Shown here piece by piece: positions 63,919 to 64,000 of a stretch of DNA of 64,000 nucleotides (position 1 is the first letter of the stretch; every line of letters begins with the position of its first letter). Source of the stretch: Pararhodobacter sp. CCB-MM2 (GTDB taxonomy: Bacteria > Pseudomonadota > Alphaproteobacteria > Rhodobacterales > Rhodobacteraceae); NCBI RefSeq assembly GCF_001691415.1, contig NZ_LRRR01000014.1:42039-106038 (forward strand), given 5' to 3'. The notes below the pieces were generated by a model. It had not been told where the DNA came from. It saw nothing but the letters and a program-made list of their open reading frames with translations, and did no database searches. The translations under genes were made by a program, and so were the position numbers.

Positions 63919-64000
63919 CCAAATACTCATCCGCCCTGACCGCCATCGCCCCAGCCGGGCCAGCAGAACGGGCGGCCCGGCCGCGCGGGGTGGGTGGGCG
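63919..64000 (+). repeat. dispersed intergenic repeat, copy at the window edge
   Basis: CCAAATACTC (63919-63928) and the 32-nt box 63969-64000, which matches 57386-57417 at 28 of 32 positions including an identical final 18 nt GCGCGGGGTGGGTGGGCG. The spacer between the two boxes is 42 nt here and 94 nt in the other copy. The element runs off the window. Confidence 0.65.

Overview
The window looks like an ordinary chromosomal segment from a member of the Rhodobacterales (family Rhodobacteraceae, Alphaproteobacteria). The genus cannot be fixed from the sequence alone. Support comes from high GC content with strong GC3 bias, a direct-repeat LexA box of the form GTTC-N7-GTTC, a soxBDAG sarcosine oxidase cluster, the trpC-moaC-moeA-lexA order, DUF2948/DUF2585-type alphaproteobacterial genes, and short intergenic elements of a kind common in this family. 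I saw no prophage, insertion sequence, integrase or CRISPR array. Nearly all coding capacity is single-copy core or shell genes.

Layout. 0-9 kb: two small conserved genes, tRNA-Thr, a lipid A phosphoethanolamine transferase with diacylglycerol kinase divergent from an OmpR-type two-component pair, then a rhodanese, a cation antiporter and a stress membrane protein. 9-13 kb: dapD and dapE on either side of a glyoxalase, a serine/threonine dehydratase and a LOG protein. 13-22 kb: a hybrid kinase, SOS-boxed lexA, moeA-moaC-trpC, sufE with a TSUP permease, a lipoprotein, and leuA. 22-31 kb: the leuA leader, a thioesterase, a hemolysin III protein, yggT-recQ, a second hybrid kinase and a thiolase. 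31-43 kb: hisC-tyrA-extensin domain, rpsD with a long leader, a Hint-domain protein, comEC, gltX, gltA, alkB and tRNA-Cys. 43-49 kb: a dipeptidase divergent from deoD, a hydrolase, a LysR regulator, an SDR and a class D beta-lactamase. 49-57 kb: soxB-(small membrane protein)-soxD-soxA-soxG, then ccmI-ruvX-DUF1289. 57-64 kb: an SRAP protein, the zinc uptake locus znuA / zur-znuC-znuB with a palindromic Zur site, and folP-glmM.

The most striking signal is upstream of leuA. A 35-residue leader peptide with ten leucines, including four consecutive Leu codons, is predicted to start at or next to its own transcription start (leaderless). Its final Leu codons and stop codon base-pair with the leuA Shine-Dalgarno region and codons 4-6 of leuA. 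No U-run follows, so control of translation initiation looks likelier than a terminator. Other points of interest are a zinc locus in which ZnuA, ZnuC and Zur all carry His-rich extensions, a chromosomal OXA-type beta-lactamase, the eptA-dgkA module with its own regulators, a 230-nt structured rpsD leader, and a small membrane protein inserted in the sarcosine oxidase operon. Gene starts were chosen from visible ribosome binding sites, overlaps and family length. Promoter and terminator calls are by eye.
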